Shown here one piece after another: positions 7,930 through 17,823 of a DNA stretch of 64,000 nucleotides. The stretch is from Caballeronia sp. SL2Y3 (GTDB taxonomy: Bacteria > Pseudomonadota > Gammaproteobacteria > Burkholderiales > Burkholderiaceae). The notes beneath the pieces are model-generated. The model made no database searches and was not told where the DNA came from. It saw only the letters and a program-made list of their open reading frames with translations. The stretch is taken from NCBI RefSeq assembly GCF_022879575.1, contig NZ_CP084261.1, positions 1,162,495 to 1,226,494 on the forward strand, read 5' to 3'. A program made the position numbers and the translations under genes. How positions within the stretch are numbered: position 1 is the first letter of the stretch; the number at the start of each line of letters is the position of its first letter.

Positions 7930-9342
7930 ATGAACCTGAAAGCCAAGATTGTTGTGCTGGCGATCGTGCCGTTCGCGCTCGCCATCGGCGGTATCGAATA
8001 TGGCGTGCGCCATCAGGCGACCTCGCTCGCCCGCGCGCAGCACGCGACGCTGCAAACGGCGTACATGTCGAGCAAGGAAGTCGAGTTGCGGCATTACGTC
8101 GAACTCGCGCAGAGCGCCATCGCGCCATATTACGACGCGCCGCCCGGCGATCGGCGCAGCGACGACGAACGCCGCCGTCTCGCGCTCGATACGCTGCATC
8201 GTCTGGACTTCGGGCCGGACGGCTATTTTTTCGTCTACACGATGCGCGGCAAATCGCTGATGCATCCACGCCAGCCGGATCTCGTCGGGCGAGACTTGTG
8301 GACCATGCGCGATCCGGCGGGCGAACTCACCATCCAGCAGTTGATCCGGGAAGCGTCCAAGGGCGGCGGCTACGTGCGCTATGTGTGGCAGCGGCCGTCC
8401 ACGGGCCAGCTCGCGCCGAAGCTCGGCTACGTGGTGCCGCTCGAACGCTGGGGCTGGATGATCGGCACCGGCATTTATCTGGAGGATGTCGAGACGGCGC
8501 TCACGCGCATCGACGGTCAGGCGGCCGCGAACATCGACAGAACGGTGATGTGGATCGGCGGCATCGCGCTGGCGGCGCTCGGCGTCATCGCGCTGTGCGG
8601 CGCGGTGCTCAATATCAGCGAGCATCGCAGCGCGGACGCCAAGTTGAAGCGCCTCGCGCGGCAGGTGGTCGAATCGCAGGAACACGAGCGGGCGCGGCTC
8701 TCGCGCGAATTGCACGACGGCATCAGTCAGATGCTGGTGTCCGTCAAGCTGCTGCTGGAATCGGCGCTCGCGCGCTTCGAACGGTCGCCCACGCGCGAAA
8801 CCGCCGCCGAGGCGGCGCTCGCCACCGGTCTCGGGCGTCTCGCGGCGACCTTGCGCGAAGTTCGTCGCATCTCGCACGCGCTGCGCCCCACGATGCTCGA
8901 CGACCTCGGCCTCGCCGCCGCGCTGGAGCAGCTTGCCCGCGAGATGGACGGGCAGGACGGCATCGAAGTACGCTTCGAACGGACGGCGGACGGCAAGCCG
9001 TCCGCGTTGCCCGATCCGGTGAACACCGTGCTGTTTCGCATCGCACAGGAAGCGCTGAACAACATCGCGCGACACGCGCACGCGAGCCGGGCGACGCTCG
9101 CGCTCGATGTCGCGCCGAACGGCGTGCGGCTCGTCGTCAGCGACAACGGCCGCGGTTTCGATGCGCAGTCCGTACTGGCCGATCCGGCGAGCGGCCTCGG
9201 CCTGCGCAACATGCGCGAGCGGCTGGACACGCTCGGCGGCACGCTTTCCATTCAGTCGCAACTGGGCCGCACGTCGATCACGGCGCATGTGCCGTTGCCG
9301 CTCTCCGCCCCGAATCTGCAAGGACTTTCCGATGACGCCTGA
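7930..9342 (+). CDS. sensor histidine kinase, single-cache sensor with NarX-type kinase core
   Basis: A 470-residue membrane histidine kinase. TM1 spans about residues 7-22. A periplasmic single-cache domain covers about 40-190, with the signature DGYFFVYTMRGKSLMHP and GWMIGTGIYL. TM2 spans about 206-228. The HisKA_3 dimerisation domain has the phospho-acceptor H262 (ARLSRELHDGISQ), followed by an ATPase domain with N-box NNIARHAHAS, DNGRGFD and SGLGLRNMRERL. Such kinases phosphorylate LuxR/NarL-type regulators, and its partner is the overlapping gene at 9332. Being divergent from cstA, it probably controls cstA-ybdD in response to a small carboxylate; the ligand is inference. Confidence 0.9.
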   Translation: MNLKAKIVVLAIVPFALAIGGIEYGVRHQATSLARAQHATLQTAYMSSKEVELRHYVELAQSAIAPYYDAPPGDRRSDDERRRLALDTLHRLDFGPDGYFFVYTMRGKSLMHPRQPDLVGRDLWTMRDPAGELTIQQLIREASKGGGYVRYVWQRPSTGQLAPKLGYVVPLERWGWMIGTGIYLEDVETALTRIDGQAAANIDRTVMWIGGIALAALGVIALCGAVLNISEHRSADAKLKRLARQVVESQEHERARLSRELHDGISQMLVSVKLLLESALARFERSPTRETAAEAALATGLGRLAATLREVRRISHALRPTMLDDLGLAAALEQLAREMDGQDGIEVRFERTADGKPSALPDPVNTVLFRIAQEALNNIARHAHASRATLALDVAPNGVRLVVSDNGRGFDAQSVLADPASGLGLRNMRERLDTLGGTLSIQSQLGRTSITAHVPLPLSAPNLQGLSDDA

Positions 9343-9970
9343 ACCCGCCCGCCTGTTGCTCGTCGACGATCATCCGCTCGTGCGCGACGGCCTGCGCGCA
9401 CGGCTCGAAGCCGTCCCGCGTCTCACTGTCACCGGCGAAGCGGGCAACGGGCACGAGGCGCTCGCGCTCGCCGCCGACGAAGCCACGCGTCCCGATCTCG
9501 TGCTGATGGACGTCGGCATGGCGGGCATGAGCGGCATCGAACTGGCCGCGCTTTTTCACGAGCGCTTCCCCGCTATCCGCGTGCTGATGCTCTCGATGCA
9601 CGACAACGTGGAGTACGTGACGCAGGCCGTGCGCGCCGGCGCGAGCGGCTACGTGCTCAAGGATTCGCCCGCCGCCGAGATCATTCAGGCGATCGACGCG
9701 GTGCTCGCCGGCAAGACCTTCTTCAGCGCGGGGCTCGCGGCCCGCATGATTCAGGCGCAGGCCATGCAAACGCCGCTGGAACGTCTGACGCCGCGCGAAC
9801 GCGACATTCTCGATGCGCTCGCGCAGGGCTTGTCGAGCAAGCAGATCGCAACGCAGCATGGCTTGTCGGTGCGCACGGTGGAGACGCACCGGCTGAATCT
9901 GAAGCGCAAGCTCGCCATCGACGGACAGGCGGAACTGATCAAGTTCGCCGTGGAGAACCGGCGCGGCTAG
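9332..9970 (+). CDS. NarL/FixJ-type response regulator
   Basis: A 212-residue response regulator. The receiver domain has acidic residues D12/D13, phospho-acceptor D60 (VLMDVGMAG) and the KDS switch lysine (YVLKDSPAAE). The C-terminal LuxR helix-turn-helix is LTPRERDILDALAQGLSSKQIATQHGLSVRTVETHRLNLKRKL. The ATG at 9332 overlaps the kinase gene by 11 bp and has AAGGA nearby. It is expected to be phosphorylated by that kinase and to bind in the cstA/kinase intergenic region. The gene ends 1 bp before the convergent hpnM gene. Confidence 0.92.
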   Translation: MTPEPARLLLVDDHPLVRDGLRARLEAVPRLTVTGEAGNGHEALALAADEATRPDLVLMDVGMAGMSGIELAALFHERFPAIRVLMLSMHDNVEYVTQAVRAGASGYVLKDSPAAEIIQAIDAVLAGKTFFSAGLAARMIQAQAMQTPLERLTPRERDILDALAQGLSSKQIATQHGLSVRTVETHRLNLKRKLAIDGQAELIKFAVENRRG

Positions 9971-9971
9971 G

Positions 9972-10589
9972 TCAGCCGGCCGAACGCGCGTTATGCTCGG
10001 CCAGGTATTTAATGAGGCCGTCCACGCCCCCCTTCTGAAGCTGCCCGGCGAACTGCTGCTGATAGACCTGGATGAGCCACGCGCCCATCATGTCGATGTC
10101 GTAGATTTTCCAGCCCTGCGCCGTCTTGCCGAGGCGATAGCGCACCGGGTTGTCGCCGCCCGTCGAGACCACGTGCGATTCCACCACGGCGTCTTTCGCG
10201 CTCGCGTCGACGTTCGGCGGGTCGAAGCGGAACGTCACGTCCTGGTCGCGCAGTTGCGCGAGCGACGCCGCGTAGGTATGCACGAGCAGCGTCTGGAACT
10301 GGTCGTAAAGCTGCTTTTGCTGCTCGGGCGTGGCGCTGGCCCACGCCTTGCCCAGTGCAATGCGCGTGGTGCGCTGAAAGTCCGTGGCGGGCAGGAAGCG
10401 CGCTTGCACGAGTTGCGTGATCTTCGCCATGTCGCCGCCGCGCGCTTGCGGGTCGGCCTTCATCGCGTTGACAGTGCCTTCGACAGCACTTTTGACGACG
10501 GCCTCCGGGCTCGTTTGGGCGACCGCCGCGCCGGAAAACGACAGCGTGGCGAGGAGAAAAGCGAAGCAGACAGACAGATAGCGTTTCAT
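9972..10589 (-). CDS. hpnM: MlaC-like periplasmic phospholipid/hopanoid carrier (HpnM)
   Basis: A 205-residue secreted protein of the toluene-tolerance Ttg2D/MlaC family. An N-terminal signal peptide (MKRYLSVCFAFLLATLSFSG, ending AVAQ) is followed by the MlaC fold. Typical blocks are RFLPATDFQRTTRIALGKAW, LLVHTYAASLAQL and WKIYDIDMMGAWLIQVYQQQF. MlaC proteins bind lipid tails in the periplasm and shuttle them between membranes. Next to an HpnN-type RND exporter and within the hopanoid set, this copy is the family often named HpnM. It is transcribed divergently from hpnN across 263 bp. Confidence 0.85.
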   Translation of the reverse strand: MKRYLSVCFAFLLATLSFSGAAVAQTSPEAVVKSAVEGTVNAMKADPQARGGDMAKITQLVQARFLPATDFQRTTRIALGKAWASATPEQQKQLYDQFQTLLVHTYAASLAQLRDQDVTFRFDPPNVDASAKDAVVESHVVSTGGDNPVRYRLGKTAQGWKIYDIDMMGAWLIQVYQQQFAGQLQKGGVDGLIKYLAEHNARSAG

Positions 10590-10852
10590 GGCACCCGTTC
10601 TCTAATGATCCAATTGTTCGGCGCGGACTCGTCAGGCCGTCGAGCCAGTATATCGACAGACCAGCGGGCCGACAGTTCACCGCCGTCTCGACCGCGCCGT
10701 CTCCACCGGTATACTTGCGCGGCATCACCGCCGTCGTTGGACTCGCGGTTCAGCCGCCGAAGCGAAAGCCGGCGCGCTAACGCGGCAGCGTCATCACGCG
10801 GCTCGCACTATGCGGTCCGCGAAAATAACAGGTCACACCAGGTAGCGTCTTC

Positions 10853-13510
10853 ATGCTGACGTCCAACATTACCCGCTTCGTCACGCTCGCCATTCGCCGG
10901 CCGGCGTGGATTATCGCCGCTTCGATTCTGCTCGGCATCCTCTCCACGATTTATGTCGTTCACCACTTCAAGATCAGCACCGACGTCAGCCAGCTGATCG
11001 AAAACGAACCGGAATGGGCTGCGCGCGGCGACGCCATCGAAAAAGCCTTTCCGCAGCGCGGCGCCACGCTGCTGATCGTCGTCGAAGCGCCCGCCGCCGA
11101 ATTCGCCGATGCCGCCGCGAACGAACTCGCCGCCGCGCTCGCGAAGGAGCCGGACCGCTTCAAGTCGATCTCGCAGCCGGAAGGCGGCGAATTCTTCGCG
11201 CGCAACGGCCTGCTCTATCTGCCGACAAACAAGGTCGATCAGGTCACGAAGCAGCTCGTGCAGGCGCGCCCGCTCATCAACACGCTGGCGCACGACCCCA
11301 CGCTCACGGGCCTCGCGCAGACGCTGAACACGACGCTCAATGTGCCGTTGATGCTCGGTCAGGTCAATCTCGGCCAAATGGCCAATCTGCTCGGCCGCAG
11401 CGCGACCGTGCTGGACCGCGTGCTGGCGAACCAGCCCGCCGCGTTTTCATGGCGCGATGTCGCCAGTCCGGGCGGCGACGGGCCCGGCCGCGCCTTTATC
11501 ACCGTGTTGCCGCAACTCAATTTCAGCGCGCTGAAAGCGGCGGCCGGCACATCCGACGAAATCCGCGCGGTAGCCGCGAAGATCGGCCTCGACAAGAGAT
11601 ACGGCGCGACGCTGCATCTGACCGGCGCGCAACCGCTCGCCGACGAGGAATTCGCCTCCGTGCAGGACGGCGCGGCGCTCAACGGCGCCCTCACTTTCCT
11701 CGTCGTGCTGATGATTCTCTGGGTCGCGCTGCGCTCGAAGCGCATGATCCTCGCGGTGTTCATCACGCTCTTCGTCGGGCTCTCGGTGACGGCGGCGCTC
11801 GGCCTCATGATGGTCCATGCGCTCAACATGATCTCGGTGGCGTTCATGGTGCTGTTCGTCGGGCTCGGCGTGGACTTCGGCATTCAGTTCGGCGTGAAGT
11901 ATCGGGAGGAGCGGCATCGGCACAAGCGGCTCGACGTCTCGCTCGCGGAAACCGCCCGGCATGTCGCCGTGCCGCTCACGCTCGCCGCGACCGCCACCGC
12001 CGCGAGCTTCTTCTCGTTCCTGCCGACGGCCTATCGCGGCGTGTCGGAACTCGGGCTGATCGCGGGCGTCGGCATGTTCGTCGCGTACGTGACCAACATG
12101 ACGCTCTTGCCCGCGCTCATCAAAGTGTTCGCGCCGCCGGGCGAGCCGAAAGCGCCCGGTTTCCCGATGCTCGCGCCGGTCGACGAATTCCTCGACCGGA
12201 ATCGCAAGCCGGTGCTGATCGGCACGCTCGTCGTCGTGATCGGCGCGCTGCCGCTGCTCACGCACTTGCGCTTCGACTTCAATCCGCTGCATCTCAAAGA
12301 CCCGCGCACCGAGTCGATGGCGACGCTCATCTCGCTCAAGGACTCGCCCGAAGCCGCGGTGAACGACGTCGCCGTGCTCGCGCCGTCGCTGGCGGACGCG
12401 GACCGCATCGCGGCGAAGCTCGACAAGCTGCCCGAAGTGGAACGCGCGACCACGCTGTCGTCGCTCATTCCCGCTGATCAGCCGGCAAAGCTCAAGCTGA
12501 TTCAGGCCGCCGCCGATCAACTGCTGCCCGCGCTGAATCAACCGGTGGCGTCGCCGGTGACTGACGCGGTGCGGGTCGCGACGCTCAGGCGGGTATCGAA
12601 TCAGCTTTCGCTCGCCGCCGACGAGCATCCCGGCCAGGGCGCGCCCGAAGCGAAGCATTTGTCGGCGACGCTCGCGAAGCTCGCGCAAGCCGACGCCGCC
12701 ACGCGCGACCGCGCCGAGCACGCGATGGCCGAGCCGCTGCGCCTCGCGCTCGCGCAGCTTCGCGCGCTGTTGCAGCCGACCGAAATCACCCGCGCGACGC
12801 TTCCGGCCGCGATGGTCGAGTCGTGGGTGACGCCGGGCGGTCAGGCGCTCGTGAACGTGTCGCCGAAAGCGCCTCCGGGCGTCGATCCGAGCGACGACAC
12901 GCTGCTCGCGCACTTCGCGGACGCGGTGCAGCGCGTCGAGCCGAATGCCATCGGCGGACCGATTTCCGTGCGCCATTCGGCTCAGGTCATCATCGCCGCG
13001 TTCGAGCATGCCGCGTTGTATTCGCTCATCGCCATCACGGTGCTGCTGTGGCTCGCGCTGCGTCGTTTCGGCGACGTTCTGCGAACTTTGGTACCGTTGC
13101 TCGTTTCGGCGATCGTGACGCTGGAGTTGTGCGTCGTCTTCCGCATGCCGCTCAACTTCGCGAATATCATCGCGCTGCCGCTGATGCTGGGCGTCGGCGT
13201 CGCGTTCAAGATCTACTTCGTGATGGCGTGGCGGCAAGGGCAGACGCGCCTTCTCCAGTCGAGCCTCACGCACGCCGTGATGTTCAGCGCGGCCACCACC
13301 GCGACGGCTTTCGGCAGTCTCTGGTTCTCGCATCACCCCGGCACGTCGAGCATGGGGCGGCTGCTGGCGCTGTCGCTTCTGTGCACGCTGATCGGCGCCG
13401 TGGTGTTTCAGCCCGTGTTGATGGGCAAACCGCGCAAGGTGCGCGCGGCGGACCGCGCAAGGCTGCGCGCGAGCCAGCGGCATGACAATCTAAGAGGAAT
13501 TGAAGAATGA
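10853..13510 (+). CDS. hpnN: HpnN hopanoid RND-family transporter
   Basis: An 885-residue RND-superfamily membrane protein of the HpnN type. One N-terminal helix ([20 protein letters not shown]) and a large periplasmic loop (about residues 35-270) precede a bundle of helices about 280-430. A second loop follows (about 455-710), then a second bundle to the C-terminus, the usual two-fold RND plan. HpnN moves hopanoids from the inner to the outer membrane in other hopanoid producers. The loop includes [20 protein letters not shown], typical of the family. Its stop overlaps the next ATG (ATGA at 13507), so it is translationally coupled to the mlaA-like gene. Confidence 0.92.
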   Translation: MLTSNITRFVTLAIRRPAWIIAASILLGILSTIYVVHHFKISTDVSQLIENEPEWAARGDAIEKAFPQRGATLLIVVEAPAAEFADAAANELAAALAKEPDRFKSISQPEGGEFFARNGLLYLPTNKVDQVTKQLVQARPLINTLAHDPTLTGLAQTLNTTLNVPLMLGQVNLGQMANLLGRSATVLDRVLANQPAAFSWRDVASPGGDGPGRAFITVLPQLNFSALKAAAGTSDEIRAVAAKIGLDKRYGATLHLTGAQPLADEEFASVQDGAALNGALTFLVVLMILWVALRSKRMILAVFITLFVGLSVTAALGLMMVHALNMISVAFMVLFVGLGVDFGIQFGVKYREERHRHKRLDVSLAETARHVAVPLTLAATATAASFFSFLPTAYRGVSELGLIAGVGMFVAYVTNMTLLPALIKVFAPPGEPKAPGFPMLAPVDEFLDRNRKPVLIGTLVVVIGALPLLTHLRFDFNPLHLKDPRTESMATLISLKDSPEAAVNDVAVLAPSLADADRIAAKLDKLPEVERATTLSSLIPADQPAKLKLIQAAADQLLPALNQPVASPVTDAVRVATLRRVSNQLSLAADEHPGQGAPEAKHLSATLAKLAQADAATRDRAEHAMAEPLRLALAQLRALLQPTEITRATLPAAMVESWVTPGGQALVNVSPKAPPGVDPSDDTLLAHFADAVQRVEPNAIGGPISVRHSAQVIIAAFEHAALYSLIAITVLLWLALRRFGDVLRTLVPLLVSAIVTLELCVVFRMPLNFANIIALPLMLGVGVAFKIYFVMAWRQGQTRLLQSSLTHAVMFSAATTATAFGSLWFSHHPGTSSMGRLLALSLLCTLIGAVVFQPVLMGKPRKVRAADRARLRASQRHDNLRGIEE

Positions 13511-14466
13511 GAATGGCTCCAGCGGCGCCTGCCGCTGCCGCGCTCCGCAAGCTGGCGACGAGTTTCGCCGTCGCGGGCGCGCTTTTGATGGCTGGGTGCG
13601 CGACGGGTCCGGACCGCAATCCGCACGATCCGCTCGAACCGATGAACCGGACCATCTTCAAGTTCAACGACACGGTCGACAATTACGTGGCGCGTCCGGT
13701 CGCGCAGTTCTACGTGGACTGGACGCCGAGCCCGTTCCGCACGGCGGTCAGCAACTTCTTCTCGAACCTGGGCGATTTCAGCAACTTCGCGAACAACCTG
13801 CTGCAACTGAAGATCACGGACGCCACGCAGGATTTGATGCGCATCGCGATGAATTCGGTGTTCGGCATCGGCGGGCTGATCGACATTGCATCGCCTGCGG
13901 GCTTGCCCAAGCATCATCAGGACTTCGGCCTGACGCTCGGCCATTACGGCGTGCCGTCGGGGCCGTATGTCGTGCTGCCGCTGCTCGGCCCGAGTTCGGT
14001 GCGCGATTCGACGACATGGCTCGTCGACTGGCGGGTGAATCCGGTCAGCTATGCGGACTCGGAGCTTCGCTGGCCGCTGTACGGCGTGAACTTCGTGAGC
14101 GCGCGCGCCGATTTGCTCGGGGCGACCGATCTGCTGTCGCAAGCCGCGCTGGACAAATACGCGTTCGTGCGCGATGCCTACACGCAGCGCCGCCAATATT
14201 TGCTGACGGGCGGTTCGTCGGCGTCGCTGCCCGACTACGGCGACGAAGGCGTGAGCGCGCCCGAAGGCGCGAGCGCGCCGGGCAGCAGCAGCGAGGAGCA
14301 AGGTCTGCCGAATTACGTCGATCCGGGCGCGGCGGCATCGCCTGCGGGTGGCGTGGGGCCGAAATCGCCGGCGCCGGGCGCGGGCGAGTCGAACACGACG
14401 CCGTCGCCGAGTTCGAGCAAGTCGCAGGGCCTGCCTCAGTACCAGGACCCGGCGGAAAGCAAGTAA
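13507..14466 (+). CDS. mlaA: MlaA/VacJ family outer-membrane lipoprotein
   Basis: A 319-residue lipoprotein with signal peptide and lipobox (AGALLMAGC, Cys about 35). The MlaA/VacJ domain follows, recognised by [32 protein letters not shown] and [27 protein letters not shown]. MlaA sits in the outer membrane and removes or receives lipids from its outer leaflet. A long Ser/Gly/Pro-rich tail (about 235-319) carries two similar GLPNY/GLPQY-type motifs ([20 protein letters not shown]). It is coupled to hpnN, so together with HpnM it probably forms a periplasm-spanning lipid route. Whether it handles hopanoids or phospholipids cannot be told from sequence. Confidence 0.9.
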   Translation: MRMAPAAPAAAALRKLATSFAVAGALLMAGCATGPDRNPHDPLEPMNRTIFKFNDTVDNYVARPVAQFYVDWTPSPFRTAVSNFFSNLGDFSNFANNLLQLKITDATQDLMRIAMNSVFGIGGLIDIASPAGLPKHHQDFGLTLGHYGVPSGPYVVLPLLGPSSVRDSTTWLVDWRVNPVSYADSELRWPLYGVNFVSARADLLGATDLLSQAALDKYAFVRDAYTQRRQYLLTGGSSASLPDYGDEGVSAPEGASAPGSSSEEQGLPNYVDPGAAASPAGGVGPKSPAPGAGESNTTPSPSSSKSQGLPQYQDPAESK

Positions 14467-14491
14467 GCCGCCGCGGCCAGTGCCGCAAAAG

Positions 14492-14517
14492 GAAACGGGC
14501 GCTCATGCGCCCGTTTC
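14492..14517. terminator. bidirectional terminator between mlaA-like and thioesterase genes
   Basis: GAAACGGGCGC pairs perfectly with GCGCCCGTTTC around TCAT, with A-rich and T-rich ends on the two sides. It sits between convergent genes. Confidence 0.8.
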
Positions 14518-14521
14518 TGTC

Positions 14522-14995
14522 TCAGTGCGCCGCTTCGGCGGCTTCTTCGCGGCCGATGTCATCCGTCGATGCCTTCGGCGCTTCCACCGCGCGTTGGTCG
14601 CGCCCGTACGCTTCGAACAACTCGTCCGCATAGCGAATCTGCGTGCGGCCGTGCGGCGCCGGTTCGCCCTGTTCGTTCAGGTTGACGAACACCATCCTCT
14701 CGACGGTCAGAATGCTCTTGCGCGTGATCTTGTTGCGCACTTCCGCGCGCAGCGTGATCGACGTGCGTCCGAAATGCGTCGCCGTAATGCCCAGTTCAAT
14801 GATGTCGCCCTGCCGCGCCGAACTGACGAAGTTGATCTCCGACATGAACTTGGTCACGACGCGCTGGTTGCCCAGCTGCGAGATGGCGTAGATGGCGGCT
14901 TCCTCGTCGATCCAGCGCAGCAGGCTGCCGCCGAACAACGTGCCGTTAGGATTGAGGTCTTCGGGCTTGACCCATTTGCGGGTGTGAAAATTCAT
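14522..14995 (-). CDS. acyl-CoA thioesterase, YciA-like hotdog fold
   Basis: A 157-residue cytosolic hotdog-fold thioesterase. The conserved helix segment NPNGTLFGGSLLRWIDEEAAIYA carries the catalytic Asn/Asp area, and SEINFVSSARQGDIIELG is the typical beta strand of the YciA/BACH group. These enzymes hydrolyse acyl-CoA esters. The ATG at 14995 has AGAGGAAG about seven bases upstream. It stands alone, convergent with the mlaA-like gene and separated from hpnG by about 120 bp. It has no clear link to hopanoids. Confidence 0.88.
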   Translation of the reverse strand: MNFHTRKWVKPEDLNPNGTLFGGSLLRWIDEEAAIYAISQLGNQRVVTKFMSEINFVSSARQGDIIELGITATHFGRTSITLRAEVRNKITRKSILTVERMVFVNLNEQGEPAPHGRTQIRYADELFEAYGRDQRAVEAPKASTDDIGREEAAEAAH

Positions 14996-15115
14996 GGTGC
15001 GCTTCCTCTTACGTTCCTGCGATGACCGCGTACTTCACGCAGCCAACCTAGGATTTTCCCTGATTATAACCAAGCTGAGGGTTAACCCGCAGAAAGCAAG
15101 ACGGAGCGATAGCGG

Positions 15116-15847
15116 CTAGTCGAAAGACAGCGCCCGCGCTTTCTCCATTGCATGTCGCGCGTGGACGAGCGTCGCGCGGGCGGCGCGCGCATCGCCTGCG
15201 AGCCGCAGCAACACGCCGATCTGCGACGGCTGACGCGCCAGTTCGCGCAGGATCGGACCGATGGCAGTCGTGCCGTCATCGCGCAAGCCGGCGGTCGCGG
15301 CGGGCGGGAGCGTGCGCCACGCCGGATCGACCACCGCGCGGCACACCGCGAACGGCAAGCCGCGCGCCGTCGCGATGGCGCCCGCGATATGCGACTCCAT
15401 ATCGACGGCGAGCGCGCCCGTCGACGAATGCAGCGACCGCTTGTCGGACTCGCTCGTGACCGGCGCGGCGACGGCGGCCATCGGGCCGGAGCGTGTGATT
15501 CGCGCGAGCGGCGAGCCGCCGAAAGCCTCGACGATGCGCGCGGACCACGCGGCATCGGTCGGCAAGGTGCCGAACGGCCCCGACACGCTCTCTGCGACGA
15601 TCAGCGTTCCGGGCTCCAGATCCGGCGCGAGCCCGCCCGCCGTGCCGAAGCTGATAATGCCCGAGCAGCCGCGCGCCACGGCATCGGACAACGCGCGTTC
15701 GAGCCAGTCGGCGCGCGCGGCGAACACGGCATCCACGCCGCGCCCGCGCACGATCTTCGCCTCGAAGGCCATGCCCGTCACCGCGACGACCGGCGCGCCG
15801 ACCATAGGACGCGAAAGCGCGGCCGAGCGTGCGTCGCGCGCGTTCAC
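15116..15847 (-). CDS. hpnG: adenosylhopane nucleosidase HpnG
   Basis: HpnG cleaves adenine from adenosylhopane to give ribosylhopane. The 243-residue protein is a phosphorylase/nucleosidase-superfamily member. It has VVAVTGMAFEAKIVRG at the N-terminus, the glycine-rich ISFGTAGGLAPDLEPGTLIVAE and the nucleoside-binding ALAVDMESHIAG segment, where the Met-Glu pair contacts ribose. The start chosen is GTG at 15847, overlapping the shc stop as GTGA. An ATG at 15805 (MVGAPVVAV) is an alternative that keeps the whole domain. It is last in the leftward hpnD-hpnE-shc-hpnG run. Confidence 0.88.
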   Translation of the reverse strand: MNARDARSAALSRPMVGAPVVAVTGMAFEAKIVRGRGVDAVFAARADWLERALSDAVARGCSGIISFGTAGGLAPDLEPGTLIVAESVSGPFGTLPTDAAWSARIVEAFGGSPLARITRSGPMAAVAAPVTSESDKRSLHSSTGALAVDMESHIAGAIATARGLPFAVCRAVVDPAWRTLPPAATAGLRDDGTTAIGPILRELARQPSQIGVLLRLAGDARAARATLVHARHAMEKARALSFD

Positions 15848-17823
15848 ATGCCCGCCGTCACGCGCGTTTCGCCTTCGCGCGTCAGGTTGCGGTAGCGCGC
15901 GAGCGCCCACAACGGGAAGAACTTGCGATAGCCGTGATAGCGCAGATAGAACACGCGCGGAAAGCCCGTCGCGGTGAAGCGCGTTTCGTCCCAGAGGCCG
16001 TGCGCCTGCTGCGTCCGGATCAGATACTCGATGCCTCGCGCGACCGCCGGATGTTCGACGAGCCCCGCCGCCATCAGCCCGAGCAGCGCCCACGCCGTCT
16101 GCGACGCCGTGCTCGGCGCCTGTTCGTAGCCGCGATAGTCGAGCTTGTAGCTCTCGCCGTCCTCGCCCCAGCCGCCGTCCGCGTTCTGAACGCCGATGAG
16201 CCATTCCGCGCCGCGCTTCATGCGCGAATCCGTTGGCGCGACGCCCGCCGCGTTGAGCGCGCAAAGCGCCGACCACGTGCCGTACACGTAGTTCATGCCC
16301 CAGCGCCCGTACCAGCTTCCGTCGCGCTCCTGATTTCTCACGATGTAGTCGAACGCGCGGCGCGCCGGCTCGCTGTTCGCGGCCGTTTCGCCGAGTTGCG
16401 CGAGCATCGAAAGACAGCGGGCGGATACGTCGACGGTCGGCGGATCGAGCAGCGCGCCGTGGTCCGAGAACGGGATGTTGTTCAGGTAATACTGCGTGTT
16501 TTCCGGTTCGAACGCGCCCCAGCCGCCGTCGCTGCTCTGCATGCCGACGACCCATTCGCGCGCGCGGGAAATCGCCTCGTCGAACATCGGGGTGCCGTTC
16601 TCGCGGCCCGCGCGTTCCATCGCCATCGCGACGACGGCGGTGTCGTCGACATCCGGATAGTGCGGGTTTGCGAACTGGAACGCCCAGCCGCCCGGCCGCA
16701 CGTTCGGACGGCGCGAGATCCAGTCGCCGCGCACGTCGAGAATCTGCAACGGCCGCAGCCATTCGAGCCCGCGTGCGACGGCGGCGCGCGCCTTCGGCAT
16801 GCCGGTTTCGAGCAACGCGTGCGCAGCGAGCGACGTGTCCCAAACGGGCGACAGACACGGCTGGCAGTACGCCTCGCCGTCGTCCGCTTCGTCGATGACG
16901 AGCAGCTTGTCGACCGACTTGCGCGCGATCGCGCGGTTCGGATGCTCGGGCGGATAGCCGAGCACGTCGTACATCATCACGGCGTTCGCCATGGCCGGGA
17001 AAATCGCGCCGAGGCCGTCTTCGCCGTTCAGCCGCTCGTCGACGAAGCGCACCGCCTCGGCGATCGCGCGCTCGCGGCCGGCTTTCGGGAAGGCGCTGTC
17101 GGTTGCGCGCAGCACGGTATCGACCATGCGGAAGAAGGTGAACCAGCCGCGGCTCTGATGCCCCGCGCGCTCCGGCATGCCGGTGTTCACGGGCGCGTCG
17201 GTGAAGACTTCGTCGATGCGCACGCCGCGCGGATTGCGCGCCACCGGCCGCTTCGCGTTCAGCACGAGCAGCGGCACGATCACCGTGCGCGCCCAGTACG
17301 ACACCTTCGACAGGTGGAACGGAAACCACATCGGCAGCCGCATGATTTCGACGGGCATCATCGGCACCGCGCGCCACGACACCACGCCGAAGAGCGCCAG
17401 CAAAATGCGCGTGAAGACGTTCACCTTCTCCGCGCCGCCCGCCGCGAGAATCGCGCGGCGCGCGCGCTGCATGTGCTCGGCATCGGGCGAATCGCCGATC
17501 ATCTTCAGCGCGAAGTACGCCTTCACGGTCGCGGAAACGTCCATCGCGCCGTCCGTGAAAAGCGGCCAGCCGCCGTCTTCGCGCTGAATGCGGCGCAGAT
17601 AGCGGCCGATCTTCGCTTCCAGCTTGTCGTCAGCCGTCTCGCCGAGGTAATGGACGAGCAGCACGTATTCGGCGGGAATCGTTGCGTCGGCTTCGAGTTC
17701 GTAGAGCCAGTAGCCTTCGGGAAACTGCGCCGCGAGCAGCGCGTCCGTAGCGTGGGTGACGGCGTGGTCCAGCGCGGCATGCGACGCCGGCGCGCCCACG
17801 GCCGACAGGGATAAATCGTTCAT
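15844..17823 (-). CDS. shc: squalene-hopene cyclase
   Basis: The central hopanoid enzyme, which cyclises squalene to hopene and hopanol at the inner membrane. It has 659 residues. The catalytic DXDD motif is DVDD at 391-394, within HYPDVDDTAVVAMAMERAG. Several QW-type repeats are visible (REDGGWPLF, SSDGGWGAFEPE, NADGGWGEDGESY, ERDGSWYGRWGMNYVYGTWSA). The ATG at 17823 overlaps the hpnE stop by one base (TGATG), and the 3' end overlaps hpnG. These overlaps indicate one tightly coupled transcript, hpnD-hpnE-shc-hpnG. Length matches the bacterial family. Confidence 0.97.
   Translation of the reverse strand: MNDLSLSAVGAPASHAALDHAVTHATDALLAAQFPEGYWLYELEADATIPAEYVLLVHYLGETADDKLEAKIGRYLRRIQREDGGWPLFTDGAMDVSATVKAYFALKMIGDSPDAEHMQRARRAILAAGGAEKVNVFTRILLALFGVVSWRAVPMMPVEIMRLPMWFPFHLSKVSYWARTVIVPLLVLNAKRPVARNPRGVRIDEVFTDAPVNTGMPERAGHQSRGWFTFFRMVDTVLRATDSAFPKAGRERAIAEAVRFVDERLNGEDGLGAIFPAMANAVMMYDVLGYPPEHPNRAIARKSVDKLLVIDEADDGEAYCQPCLSPVWDTSLAAHALLETGMPKARAAVARGLEWLRPLQILDVRGDWISRRPNVRPGGWAFQFANPHYPDVDDTAVVAMAMERAGRENGTPMFDEAISRAREWVVGMQSSDGGWGAFEPENTQYYLNNIPFSDHGALLDPPTVDVSARCLSMLAQLGETAANSEPARRAFDYIVRNQERDGSWYGRWGMNYVYGTWSALCALNAAGVAPTDSRMKRGAEWLIGVQNADGGWGEDGESYKLDYRGYEQAPSTASQTAWALLGLMAAGLVEHPAVARGIEYLIRTQQAHGLWDETRFTATGFPRVFYLRYHGYRKFFPLWALARYRNLTREGETRVTAGM

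Noticed and set aside
6288..9335. A 1015-codon open frame antisense to cstA and across the kinase gene
   Set aside because: It is an artefact of GC-rich codon bias. It gives Arg/Ala/Gln-rich sequence with no domains, while the opposite strands encode clear families.
11447..13483. Long antisense frame within hpnN
   Set aside because: It mirrors the hpnN codon pattern, has no family features, and is His/Arg/Gln-rich as expected for a shadow frame.
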